A stretch of DNA of 19,198 nucleotides, from assembly GCA_017394565.1 (NCBI GenBank), contig JAFPXW010000345.1, positions 1-19,198 on the forward strand, read 5' to 3'. The stretch is from Oscillospiraceae bacterium. GTDB lineage: Bacteria; Bacillota; Clostridia; Oscillospirales; Ruminococcaceae. The position numbers and the translations under genes are program-made. Below the pieces are notes generated by a model. That model saw nothing but the letters and a program-made list of their open reading frames with translations. It was not told the DNA's origin and made no database searches. Positions 1 through 8,757 of the stretch are shown here, one piece after another (position 1 is the stretch's first letter; each line of letters begins with the position of its first letter).

Positions 1-49
1 CAATGCCGAACGGCTGTCGGAATTCTTGCAGAAGATGAAGAAAAAATAA
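1..49 (+). CDS. 3' end of an unidentified protein gene
   Basis: Reading from base 2, the last 15 codons before TAA at 47-49 give NAERLSEFLQKMKKK, a polar, lysine-rich C-terminus. A good intrinsic terminator follows within a few bases, which supports a real gene end on this strand. The rest of the gene lies outside the window, so no family can be named. Confidence 0.55.
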   Translation, partial: NAERLSEFLQKMKKK

Positions 50-53
50 AGCG

Positions 54-95
54 AATCCCCATCAGATTTTGTGGTCTGGTGGGGATTTTGTTTTT
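54..95 (+). terminator. Intrinsic terminator of the upstream gene
   Basis: A 12-bp stem (54-65 with 76-87, one G-T wobble) closes a 10-base loop and is followed by TTGTTTTT. On the minus strand the same hairpin is followed by CGCTTTATTTTTTC, so it may also stop transcription coming from the pyrophosphatase-like gene at 447-124. Confidence 0.8.
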
Positions 96-123
96 AGGGG
101 CGGTGATTTGCATGAATCAGAAT

Positions 124-447
124 TCACATTATGATTTCCGATTGATAATACTGTTCTTGAAACTTGATCAGCTCCATGATTTCTTCTTTGTGAAACGAAA
201 CATCTTCGGAACAAACTACCCACTTTTCTTCTACATCATCATATCGGTGAACAATCGCAATGATTTTTCCTGTAAATTGTTCCACCGGCGTATCAATGCC
301 TAAAATATATGCATCCTGCTCCTCACCGTCAGGAGCGATCACGCCTTTAATGTATCCGTAGTTAATTGGATAATACAAATCCTTGTACTCTGGGTGATAA
401 CTTCCAAGCGGTCTGTCAACTGTAACGGTAACAATATCACCGATCAT
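124..447 (-). CDS. Short inorganic pyrophosphatase-like protein
   Basis: A 107-residue protein resembling the core of family I soluble inorganic pyrophosphatases, which hydrolyse PPi to two phosphates using Mg2+ bound by a DGDxxD motif. Visible here are YPINYGYI (26-33) and DGEEQD (40-45), the counterpart of DGDPxD with the middle Asp changed to Glu. DDVEEK (70-75) lies where the family has its second acidic cluster and Lys, followed by a C-terminal amphipathic helix. The usual enzyme is about 165-220 residues, so this version lacks much of the N-terminal part, and the family's late Tyr-Lys pair appears as Tyr-Gln (101-102). Such short proteins are usually annotated as inorganic pyrophosphatase. 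Whether this one is catalytic is unclear. The start is supported by AGGAGG at 454-459, 6 bases upstream. It is a single-gene unit with its own promoter. Confidence 0.8.
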   Translation of the reverse strand: MIGDIVTVTVDRPLGSYHPEYKDLYYPINYGYIKGVIAPDGEEQDAYILGIDTPVEQFTGKIIAIVHRYDDVEEKWVVCSEDVSFHKEEIMELIKFQEQYYQSEIIM

Positions 448-480
448 TTTAAACCTCCTATAAATTCCGATTCAAGAACC

Positions 481-509
481 ATTATACTCCAAACCCACAC
501 GAATGTCAA
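481..509 (-). promoter_or_regulatory. Consensus housekeeping promoter for the pyrophosphatase-like gene
   Basis: On the minus strand, TTGACA (504-509) and TATAAT (481-486) are separated by exactly 17 bases. Both hexamers match the SigA consensus fully. Transcription would start near 474, giving a leader of about 27 bases that carries the AGGAGG site. Confidence 0.88.
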
Positions 510-591
510 TAGAAACCCCTCACTCCTCACGGAAATCAATTTTTTGGTTTCTGTTAAGAGAACAAGCATCCTTCTTTCCCCCTACCCCCAA

Positions 592-640
592 CCCCCTCCC
601 CGAGGAGGGGGCATTTTTGCAGGGGGCTGCGCCCCCTGCA
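592..640. repeat. Pair of G/C-rich palindromes (REP-like)
   Basis: Two adjacent hairpins. The first has an 8-bp stem (CCCCCTCC at 592-599 with GGAGGGGG at 604-611) and a CCGA loop. The second has a 9-bp perfect stem (618-626 with 632-640) and a CTGCG loop. A short T5 run (614-618) lies between them. The pair sits at the 3' side of spoIID (minus strand) and upstream of the pyrophosphatase-like promoter, so it may act as a transcript end for spoIID, although no strong T-tract follows on the minus strand. G/C-rich palindromes of this style are often dispersed intergenic repeats; copy number cannot be seen here. Confidence 0.6.
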
Positions 641-693
641 CCCCCAGAATTCATAAAATGGGTACGAATCATTTTAATAATTGATTTCCCTGC

Positions 694-1719
694 TCACTCC
701 TCCACCAGTTCAGCCCCCGTATAATAATGCGCCAGTATCTCCCGATACGACTTCCCCTCCAGCGCCATTGCATTCGCACCGTACTGGCTCATCCCGACAT
801 CATGCCCGAAACCGTGCGTCGTAAAGACAAACGCGCCGTCCTCGAATGTCACCGTGAAGGCCGCCGACCGCAGGTCGAATAAACTCCGCAGTTCCTGCCC
901 CGTGAACAAGCCGTCCGCCACGGGGATCGACAGCACTGTCCCCGAATCCGAACACGACGGCACACCGAACCAGCCCGACGGTTCGCCCGATAAGTCCAGC
1001 GCCGGATGGGTACTGCGCAGGAGATCGCCCGTTTTGTCCGGCGAGAACCGCACCTGTTCCTCGTATTGCGGCGCGTTTTCGTCCGCAGGACTGTCTGCCG
1101 GCTGAAGATAGGCGACCTCGCTCCCCCAGACATTCGCCGCCGATTCCGTCCGTCCGGTCGACATCGCGTGGAATGCCGCAATGATCGGCTCGTCCTCGTA
1201 GGTGAGCAGTTCTTCCACAACTTCATCGACCGCTGTGGAAAGCTTCTCCCGGTAGCAGTCGTAATGCGTTCCCCAGCGCTCACGCAGCTCGTCCTCGGTC
1301 AGAAATGCCTGAAATTTCGCCGGATCATCGGAGAAATCCGCACCCTGCAATTCCTCCCGTCCAGCCGCCGCAAGGCATTGGCGTTCCGCATAGGTATGCG
1401 CCGCGACCGCCTGTGCTTTCAGCGCTTCCGGCTCGAAGCTGACCGGCATTTCCGCCGCGACCGCCCCCAGGACGTACTCACGGACAGGAATTTCCTCAAT
1501 TTCGCCCGTGGCACAGCGATACACCCGATAGCAAGTCCGTGCGGCATCCGGTTTTTCCACAATTTCACGGACCTCTGTGGAAACTGTCGTTTCCGTCGCC
1601 CCGATCCGGTTTTCCACAGCAGGGTTTGCCTCCTGCCGCGGCAGAAACACCGCCGGCACCACCGGCAGCAAGGTCAATGCGCCGGAAAATACCAGCGCGT
1701 GGAGAAGACGTTTGGTCAT
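694..1719 (-). CDS. spoIID: SpoIID/LytB-domain peptidoglycan lytic transglycosylase
   Basis: A 341-residue protein of the SpoIID family, which cleaves denuded glycan strands during forespore engulfment as part of the SpoIID-SpoIIM-SpoIIP complex. A short N-terminal hydrophobic segment (about residues 5-26) would anchor it in the membrane with the enzyme outside. The catalytic-site region is clear: REYVLGAVAAEMP followed by EALKAQAVAAHTY, with the likely catalytic glutamate at E90. Further family marks are STGRTESAANVWGS in the middle and HGFGHDVGMSQYGANAM at 302-318. The usual form of the last motif is HGxGHGVGMSQ, so D307 replaces a normally conserved glycine. The start has AAGGAG at 1734-1739, a long 14 bases upstream. 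I could not pick out a sporulation sigma-factor promoter; the upstream region is occupied by a heptamer repeat. A SpoIID-domain paralogue not restricted to sporulation is possible. Confidence 0.9.
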   Translation of the reverse strand: MTKRLLHALVFSGALTLLPVVPAVFLPRQEANPAVENRIGATETTVSTEVREIVEKPDAARTCYRVYRCATGEIEEIPVREYVLGAVAAEMPVSFEPEALKAQAVAAHTYAERQCLAAAGREELQGADFSDDPAKFQAFLTEDELRERWGTHYDCYREKLSTAVDEVVEELLTYEDEPIIAAFHAMSTGRTESAANVWGSEVAYLQPADSPADENAPQYEEQVRFSPDKTGDLLRSTHPALDLSGEPSGWFGVPSCSDSGTVLSIPVADGLFTGQELRSLFDLRSAAFTVTFEDGAFVFTTHGFGHDVGMSQYGANAMALEGKSYREILAHYYTGAELVEE

Positions 1720-1747
1720 GTGTGTAGGTTCAGCTCCTTTTTGAAAT

Positions 1748-1866
1748 AATGAGGAATTAGGAATGAGGAATGAGGAATTTTTACGGATCGTCCGGTTCTT
1801 GTCTGGAGGTTCATTTCAAAAACACGCCGCAGGCGCACCGAAATTCCTAATTCCTAATTTCTCATT
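1748..1866. repeat. Heptamer-based inverted repeat between spoIID and citrate synthase
   Basis: The left arm (about 1748-1780) is built from 7-base units of the form GAGGAAT/TAGGAAT. The right arm (about 1841-1866) is its reverse complement with one unit fewer. About 60 bases of unrelated sequence lie between the arms. The arms could form a long cruciform or RNA hairpin. A third array with the same unit is at 16680-16711. The arrangement resembles a small non-autonomous repeat element, but no target-site duplication could be confirmed. Confidence 0.65.
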
Positions 1867-1878
1867 CTTCACTCCTTC

Positions 1879-1907
1879 TTGACTTTCCCCCCCATTAATG
1901 GTATAAT
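1879..1907 (+). promoter_or_regulatory. Promoter of the citrate synthase gene
   Basis: TTGACT (1879-1884) and TATAAT (1902-1907) are separated by 17 bases. The predicted start of transcription is near 1914, about 30 bases before the start codon. The promoter lies immediately next to the right arm of the heptamer repeat. Confidence 0.88.
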
Positions 1908-1945
1908 AGTGTTAGTTTTGTAAAACCCAGGAGGAGGACATCGTT

Positions 1946-3307
1946 ATGAGCAAGATTTTTTCCAATGCTGATATGCAGAATCTATGCGATAACCTGAAAG
2001 AATATTCCAAGATCGACCAGAATTTGTATTCCAAGTTCCATATTAAGCGCGGACTCCGCCGCAGTGACGGTACCGGCGTGCTTGCCGGCATCACCAATAT
2101 CTGCAATGTCCACGGCTATATTGTCAACGAGGGCGAAAAAGAGCCCATCCCCGGCGAACTGTATTACCGCGGCTACAATATCTTCGATCTCGTCAAGGGC
2201 GCAGAGAAGCAGCAGCGTTTCGGCTATGAGGAAACGGCGTACCTCCTGCTGTTCGGCAAGCTCCCGACACTCGACGAACTCGATGCCTTCAATCACTACC
2301 TGTCCATGCACCGCCAGCTGCCGTCCGGCTTTGTCGTGGATATGATGATGAAGGCACCCTCGCGCAATATCATGAATAAGCTTGCACGCTCCATCCTCTC
2401 CCTGTATTCCTACAACGAAGCAGACTGCGAGGATACCAGCATCGAATCTGAGCTGCGCACCGCCATCTCCCTCATCGCCAAACTCCCGATCCTGATGGTC
2501 AATGCCTATCAGGTCAAGCGCAGACATTTCGACAACCAGTCGCTCTTTATGCATCCCCTGCGTCCCGACGAAAAGACCGCGGAGACCATCCTCTCCATGC
2601 TCCGTCCGGACAGAGAATATACCCCCGAGGAAGCACAGCTTCTCGATACCCTGCTGATGCTCCACGCAGAGCACGGCGGCGGTAACAATTCCACCTTCAC
2701 CTGCCGCGTGCTGACATCCTCCGGTACGGATGCGTATTCGGCATATTCCTCCGCTGTCTGCGCCCTCAAGGGCCCCAAGCACGGCGGTGCGAACCTCAAG
2801 GTCTCCGCACAGCTCGAAGATTTCAAGGCGAATGTCCAGCACTGGGACAACGAAGGCGAAGTCGCTGACCACATCCGCAAGATCCTCCGCAAGGAAGCCG
2901 GCGACCGTTCCGGTCTGGTCTACGGTATGGGCCATGCGGTCTACACCATGTCCGATCCGCGTGCCGTCATCCTGAAGAAGAAGGCATTCCAGCTTGCCAA
3001 GGGCAAGGAGATCGAGAAGGAATTCCTCCTCCTCGACACCATCGAGCGCCTGACACCCGTCCTCATGAAGGAGGAGCGCGGCATCGAAAAGGCTGTCTGC
3101 GCGAATGTCGATATGTATTCCGGTCTCGTGTACCGGATGCTCCAGATCCCGGAGGATCTGTATACGCCGCTGTTTGCCGTATCCCGTATGGCAGGCTGGT
3201 CGGCTCACCGTATGGAGGAGCTGATGACCGGCGGCAGGATCATCCGCCCGGCTTACAAGGCGATCCCGAAGAAGCAGACCTATGTTCCGATCGAAGAACG
3301 CGGCTAA
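1946..3307 (+). CDS. Citrate synthase
   Basis: A 453-residue citrate synthase, which condenses oxaloacetate and acetyl-CoA to citrate and CoA in the cytoplasm, here probably feeding 2-oxoglutarate and glutamate synthesis. The three catalytic residues of the family are all in place: H243 in AEHGGGNNS, H279 in GPKHGGAN, and D389 in CANVDMYSG. The N-terminal GELYYRGYNIFDL is also typical. A strong ribosome binding site (GGAGGAGG at 1930-1937) fixes the start, and a near-consensus promoter lies at 1879-1907. The last 26 bases overlap the start of the lipoprotein gene in another frame, so the two are probably co-transcribed. A 2-methylcitrate synthase cannot be excluded from sequence alone, but no prp genes are nearby. 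The usual symbol would be gltA or citZ; I leave it open. Confidence 0.95.
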   Translation: MSKIFSNADMQNLCDNLKEYSKIDQNLYSKFHIKRGLRRSDGTGVLAGITNICNVHGYIVNEGEKEPIPGELYYRGYNIFDLVKGAEKQQRFGYEETAYLLLFGKLPTLDELDAFNHYLSMHRQLPSGFVVDMMMKAPSRNIMNKLARSILSLYSYNEADCEDTSIESELRTAISLIAKLPILMVNAYQVKRRHFDNQSLFMHPLRPDEKTAETILSMLRPDREYTPEEAQLLDTLLMLHAEHGGGNNSTFTCRVLTSSGTDAYSAYSSAVCALKGPKHGGANLKVSAQLEDFKANVQHWDNEGEVADHIRKILRKEAGDRSGLVYGMGHAVYTMSDPRAVILKKKAFQLAKGKEIEKEFLLLDTIERLTPVLMKEERGIEKAVCANVDMYSGLVYRMLQIPEDLYTPLFAVSRMAGWSAHRMEELMTGGRIIRPAYKAIPKKQTYVPIEERG

Positions 3308-4634
3308 GGCGACACTTGCGGCGCTGCTGATGCCGTTTCTGCTGATGACGGGCTGCTCGATCGGCGTGAATGTCGATACGATGCTCACACCCCCGAAGCT
3401 GTCGGCACAGCAGGAGCAGATCTATCAGGCGCTGACCGATTCCACCGGCCCGGATATCCGCCTGAAATACCCGAAACGCGGCAACTACCTCTCGGCGTTC
3501 ATCATCGAGGATTTTGACGGTGATAACACCGAGGAAGCGATCGTTTTCTATGAGAAAAGCGGCATTTCTGCCGCAGATGCAGGACTGCGCATCAATGTCC
3601 TCGACTGCATCGACGGCGAGTGGCGTTCCCTGCGTGACCGCGCCGCAGACGGTACGGAGATCGAGAAGGTCGTCATTTCCCCGCTGGGAGAGCTTGACCG
3701 CATGAACGTCATTGTCGGCTATTCCACCGCCAATCAGTCGGAGAAATACATCTCCGTGTATACCTACGAGGACACCTACCTCGAATGTACCTTTACGCGC
3801 AGCTATGCGATGTTTGACGTGGCGGACACCGGAAGCGGCAACGCGCACCCGGATCTGATCCTGCTGTGCGCTGCCAATGCCTCCGAACAGCCGGCGTATG
3901 CGGCGGTCTATCGTCTCCAGGCAGGGGACGGGCTGTATCACGAGTCCAAGTATACCTTCCTGGACGGCTACACGGACTACAACCAGATCATCTACGGCCA
4001 GCTCGATGACGGGCGTGTGGCGCTGTATATCGACGCCGCGACCGGTACCTCGAACCTCCAGACCGAGATCCTTGCGATGGAGGATACCCGCCTGACCAAT
4101 CTTCTGGAGCTGTGCAAGCGCCCGACCGGCGAACCCTACCGCGCGGAGGATACCGTCCGCCGTGCCGGGCTGTCCAGTATGGACATCGACGGCGATCATG
4201 TGCCGGAGATCCCGGTGCAGGATGTGTTCCTCGGCTACAAGGACGCCGCAGAATCCGAACAGATCCGCCAGACACGCTGGCTGAAACTCTCAGAACCGCG
4301 GCTGTTCGCGGAATACGGCAGCTACTATAACGCCGGCGACGGCTATGCCTTCCTCCTGCCGGAGTGCTGGGAAGATCATGTGACCGTCGTGCGCGATCCC
4401 ACCGAGGATGAACTCCGGTTCGTCGTCTACGACGGCGCGTGGACGGACGATATGCCGGTGCTGATGCGCATCTACATTGCGTATGACGATGCCGACCGCG
4501 ACGAACACCTGGCCGACGGCTACCAGCTTCTGCATACGAAAGGCACCGCCAGCTATCTCGCCAAGGCCGAGGACGGCAATGAATTGTCCCTCACCATCGG
4601 AAAACTCCTGACGGGGTTCCGTTTTTTGAGCTGA
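3282..4634 (+). CDS. Putative secreted lipoprotein of unknown function
   Basis: A 450-residue protein that I cannot place in a named family. It begins with a lipoprotein signal peptide: basic MFRSKNAAK, a hydrophobic stretch, then the lipobox LMTGC with the lipidated cysteine at C25. It should therefore be attached to the outer face of the membrane. Two calcium-loop-like motifs, DFDGDNTEEA (77-86) and DIDGDHVPEI (from about 301), recall EF-hand or VCBS/FG-GAP-type repeats and suggest a beta-propeller-like fold; this is inference. The start overlaps citrate synthase by 26 bases and has only a weak GAAGAAG upstream, so translation is probably coupled. Later ATGs would destroy the signal peptide. 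The response regulator gene follows 55 bases downstream, which hints that it may be part of, or monitored by, that signalling pair. Confidence 0.8.
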   Translation: MFRSKNAAKATLAALLMPFLLMTGCSIGVNVDTMLTPPKLSAQQEQIYQALTDSTGPDIRLKYPKRGNYLSAFIIEDFDGDNTEEAIVFYEKSGISAADAGLRINVLDCIDGEWRSLRDRAADGTEIEKVVISPLGELDRMNVIVGYSTANQSEKYISVYTYEDTYLECTFTRSYAMFDVADTGSGNAHPDLILLCAANASEQPAYAAVYRLQAGDGLYHESKYTFLDGYTDYNQIIYGQLDDGRVALYIDAATGTSNLQTEILAMEDTRLTNLLELCKRPTGEPYRAEDTVRRAGLSSMDIDGDHVPEIPVQDVFLGYKDAAESEQIRQTRWLKLSEPRLFAEYGSYYNAGDGYAFLLPECWEDHVTVVRDPTEDELRFVVYDGAWTDDMPVLMRIYIAYDDADRDEHLADGYQLLHTKGTASYLAKAEDGNELSLTIGKLLTGFRFLS

Positions 4635-4638
4635 TCCT

Positions 4639-4670
4639 CTCTGCGAAACACGCAGAGCCCTGATCTTTTT
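4639..4670 (+). terminator. Weak hairpin terminator or attenuator before the two-component genes
   Basis: A 7-bp perfect stem (CTCTGCG 4639-4645, CGCAGAG 4651-4657) with an AAACA loop is followed by CCCTGATCTTTTT. The T-run begins 8 bases after the stem, so termination is likely partial, allowing read-through from the lipoprotein gene into the response regulator. Confidence 0.5.
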
Positions 4671-4689
4671 CGTCAAAGGAGGTCACACT

Positions 4690-5377
4690 ATGAAAAGAAT
4701 TCTTGTCTGCGAGGACGAGGACGTCATCCGCGACGTCGTTGTCATCAACCTCAAGCGTGCCGGCTATGACGTCGTCGATGTCAATTGCGGTGAAGCCGCA
4801 CTGCAGCGATTTGAGGACGAAAACGGCAATTTTGATATTGTTCTGCTCGACGTGATGATGCCCGGCATGGACGGCTTCACCGTCTGCAAGCGCCTGCGCG
4901 AAAAAAGTTCGACGCTCGGCATCATCATGCTCACCGCACGCACGCAGGAAATGGATAAGGTCTCCGGCCTGATGATCGGCGCGGATGATTACATCACAAA
5001 GCCCTTCTCCCTCTCGGAGCTGACCGCGCGTGTGGATGCCATCTACCGCCGCGTCTGCATGAGTTTTATCCACGACGACACCAGCCCCATCATCGAATCC
5101 GGCCCTTTTACCCTGAACCTCAAGAGCCGTACTGTCGCCAAAAACGGCGTGCCGATCGACCTGACGCAGGTCGAGTACCAGATCCTCGAATACTTCATGA
5201 ATAATAAGAATACCGCGCTCGACCGCGCGTCCATCCTCAATCACATCTGGGGCGAGAACTACTACGGCGACTACAAGATCGTCGATGTCAATATCCGCCG
5301 CATCCGCCTGAAGATCGAGGATGAGCCGTCGAATCCGCAGTATATCGTCACCATCTGGGGTTATGGCTACAAGTGGA

Positions 5378-5391
<14 letters not shown>
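4690..5391 (+). CDS. OmpR/PhoB-family response regulator
   Basis: A 233-residue DNA-binding response regulator. The receiver domain (1-120) carries the acidic pocket E8-D9, the phospho-acceptor D54 in LLDVMMPGMDG, T82 and K104 in ITKPF. The C-terminal winged-helix domain (about 135-230) shows LTQVEYQILEYF and the closing VTIWGYGYKW typical of the OmpR class. AAAGGAGGT at 4675-4683 is a very strong ribosome binding site. The gene overlaps the sensor kinase start by 14 bases, the normal arrangement for a cognate pair. The nearest known types are PhoP/PhoB/WalR-like regulators; the signal cannot be deduced. Confidence 0.93.
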
Positions 5392-6802
<1,411 letters not shown>

Positions 6803-6808
6803 CTATTT

Positions 6809-6850
6809 TAGTGCGTGGTGCGTAGTGCCGAACTAAGCACTCCGAACTGA
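6809..6850. repeat. Short heptamer repeat (GTGCGTR type)
   Basis: After the kinase stop come tandem 7-base units beginning at 6811: GTGCGTG, GTGCGTA, then degenerate GTGCCGA, ACTAAGC, ACTCCGA. AGTGC (6824-6828) and GCACT (6837-6841) can pair as a small hairpin. The unit differs in sequence from the AGGAAT repeats at 1748-1866 and 16680-16711 but has the same 7-base period. It fills most of the 62-base gap before the DUF1385 gene. Confidence 0.5.
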
Positions 6851-6864
6851 ATCCGAGGTGTATT

Positions 6865-7863
6865 ATGAAACAAAACCAGACTTCCGCCGCGCCGGAAACG
6901 CCCTCCTGCCCGACACACAAAAGCAAGATCGGCGGACAGGCGCTCATTGAGGGCGTGATGATGAAGGGCGCTTACAAGGGCGCGATGGCGTGCCGTCTGC
7001 CGGACGGTACGATCGACGTGGAAACGTGGGACATCAAGGGCGGTGTCGGTAAGGATCGCCCGTGGTATAAGAAGATCCCGCTCATCCGCGGCGTGTATGC
7101 CTTTATCTTCTCGATGGTCGACGGCTACAAATGCCTGATGAAATCTGCCGAAAAGCAGATGGTCGAGGATGAGAACGGCGAGGTGAAGGAGGACGAGAAG
7201 CCCTCGAAATTTGAGCTTTGGCTGGAGGAGCACTTCACGGAAAAGACCGTGGAAGCCATCATGATGGTCGTGATGGTCATTTCGCTCATCGCGGCACTGG
7301 CGATGTTCCTGTTCCTCCCGAAATGGATCGTCGCACTCATCAAGCCCCTCACCGCAAACCGTGTCATCCAGTCCTTTGCGGAGGGCATCATCAAGATCAT
7401 CGTGTTCGTGGCATATATGGCTGTCACGGGAATGAGCAAGGACATCCGCCGCACCTACGAATACCACGGTGCGGAACACAAGACCATTGCCTGCTTTGAG
7501 GCCGGTCTGCCGCTGACGGTCGAGAACGTGCAGAAGCAGATCCGCCTGCATCCGCGCTGCGGTACCAGCTTCATCTTCCTGACGCTGTTCATCAGCATTC
7601 TGGTGATGTGCCTGGTGCCGTTCACGGTGCCGTGGCAGAGATTCCTGTGCAGCTTTGCGCTGCTGCCCATCACGGTGGGCTGCTCGTTTGAAGCCATCCA
7701 GTTCGCCGGCAGAAGCGATTCGCTCTTTGCGAAAATCTTCTCCTTCCCCGGACTCCAGCTCCAGAAGATCACCACCCGTGAACCGGATGCCTCTCAGATC
7801 GAATGTGCCATCGCAGCGATGAAGCCCTGCATCCCGGAGAATTTAGAGGATGACAAATGGTGA
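6865..7863 (+). CDS. DUF1385 membrane protein (YqhQ-like)
   Basis: A 332-residue protein of the DUF1385 family, whose Bacillus member is YqhQ; the molecular function is not known to me. Family hallmarks are IGGQALIEGVMMKG (22-35), a central TM segment at about 131-155, YEYHGAEHKTIACFEAG and LHPRCGTSFIFL. At least two further hydrophobic stretches follow, so it is an integral membrane protein with conserved His, Glu and Cys residues that could bind metal. The start is supported by GAGGTG at 6855-6860. In Firmicutes this gene often lies directly before prmC, as here, where the two overlap by 7 bases and so are probably translationally coupled. Confidence 0.88.
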   Translation: MKQNQTSAAPETPSCPTHKSKIGGQALIEGVMMKGAYKGAMACRLPDGTIDVETWDIKGGVGKDRPWYKKIPLIRGVYAFIFSMVDGYKCLMKSAEKQMVEDENGEVKEDEKPSKFELWLEEHFTEKTVEAIMMVVMVISLIAALAMFLFLPKWIVALIKPLTANRVIQSFAEGIIKIIVFVAYMAVTGMSKDIRRTYEYHGAEHKTIACFEAGLPLTVENVQKQIRLHPRCGTSFIFLTLFISILVMCLVPFTVPWQRFLCSFALLPITVGCSFEAIQFAGRSDSLFAKIFSFPGLQLQKITTREPDASQIECAIAAMKPCIPENLEDDKW

Positions 7864-8732
7864 GAGATCCGGGAGTGGTATGGATCGCCATGTCAGGGTG
7901 GCTGGAGCGGTATCATCAAATCCCCGATGCAAAATTCGATGTGCGCTGCATGATCGAACAGGTCGCAGGTGAGTCGCTTGAGCAGGCAAAGCTCCACGGC
8001 ATCAGCTACGCTCAGGAGCAAGCCGTCATCGAGATGGCAGAGCGCCGCGCCAAGGGTGAGCCGCTGCAATATATCCTCGGAGAATGGGAATTTTTCGGGA
8101 TGCGGATGTTCGTGGGGGAGGGTGTACTGATCCCCAGACCGGACACCGAGATCCTGGTGGAAACCGTCCTCGAAAAATGCAAGACCATCCGGAAACCGCG
8201 CATCATCGACCTTTGTACCGGTTCGGGATGCATTGCGCTCGCACTCCGGAAGCACCTGCCGGACAGCGAAGTCCATGCACTCGATCTCAGCGAAGCCGCG
8301 CTGGCCTATGCGCAGCGGAATATCCGCTATCACGGGCTTCCTGTTACACTGCATCAGGCGGACGTGCTGGATGCGCAGAAACCGCAGGAATCCGGCACAT
8401 TTGACATCATCGTCAGCAATCCGCCGTACCTCACGAGCGCGGAAATGGAACACCTCCAGCCGGAGATCCGGCATGAACCGGCATCGGCACTTGCTGCCGG
8501 TGCGGACGGACTGGAGTTTTACCGCGGCATCACCAATGTGTGGAAAACGGCACTTTCGGACGGCGGATGGCTTGCATTCGAGATCGGCGAACAGCAGGGA
8601 AAGGCTGTCGCGGAGATCCTGAAACAGCAGGGATTCAGCGAAATACAGATCATTCCGGACTACGCCCACCACGACAGAGTGGTCATCGGGCAAAAACCTC
8701 ATTGTCCCGGAAATGATACACAAAAACATTGA
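7857..8732 (+). CDS. prmC: Peptide chain release factor N5-glutamine methyltransferase
   Basis: A 291-residue PrmC (HemK) enzyme, which uses S-adenosylmethionine to methylate the GGQ glutamine of RF1 and RF2 and so speeds translation termination. Motifs: PLQYILGEWEF (69-79), IPRPDTE (92-98), the SAM-binding loop DLCTGSGCIAL (118-128), an acidic residue in DLSEAAL, and the catalytic NPPY at 188-191. AGAGGA at 7845-7850 supports the start at 7857, which overlaps the end of the DUF1385 gene; an in-frame ATG at 7890 is a possible alternative because the first 11 residues look non-conserved. The stop codon lies inside the -35 box of the recA promoter. The usual neighbour prfA is not present downstream. 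Confidence 0.93.
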   Translation: MVRDPGVVWIAMSGWLERYHQIPDAKFDVRCMIEQVAGESLEQAKLHGISYAQEQAVIEMAERRAKGEPLQYILGEWEFFGMRMFVGEGVLIPRPDTEILVETVLEKCKTIRKPRIIDLCTGSGCIALALRKHLPDSEVHALDLSEAALAYAQRNIRYHGLPVTLHQADVLDAQKPQESGTFDIIVSNPPYLTSAEMEHLQPEIRHEPASALAAGADGLEFYRGITNVWKTALSDGGWLAFEIGEQQGKAVAEILKQQGFSEIQIIPDYAHHDRVVIGQKPHCPGNDTQKH

Positions 8733-8757
8733 CAAAGGGGGCTTGCTGTGATATAAT
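8729..8757 (+). promoter_or_regulatory. Perfect consensus promoter of recA
   Basis: TTGACA (8729-8734), a 17-base spacer and TATAAT (8752-8757) match the SigA consensus completely. The -35 box contains the TGA stop of prmC (8730-8732). A promoter this strong would be expected to need a repressor; see the palindrome at 8746-8774. Confidence 0.9.

Noticed and set aside
1982..3388. A 468-residue minus-strand frame opposite citrate synthase
   Set aside because: The plus strand encodes an unmistakable citrate synthase with all catalytic residues; the antisense frame has no recognisable domain or ribosome binding site.
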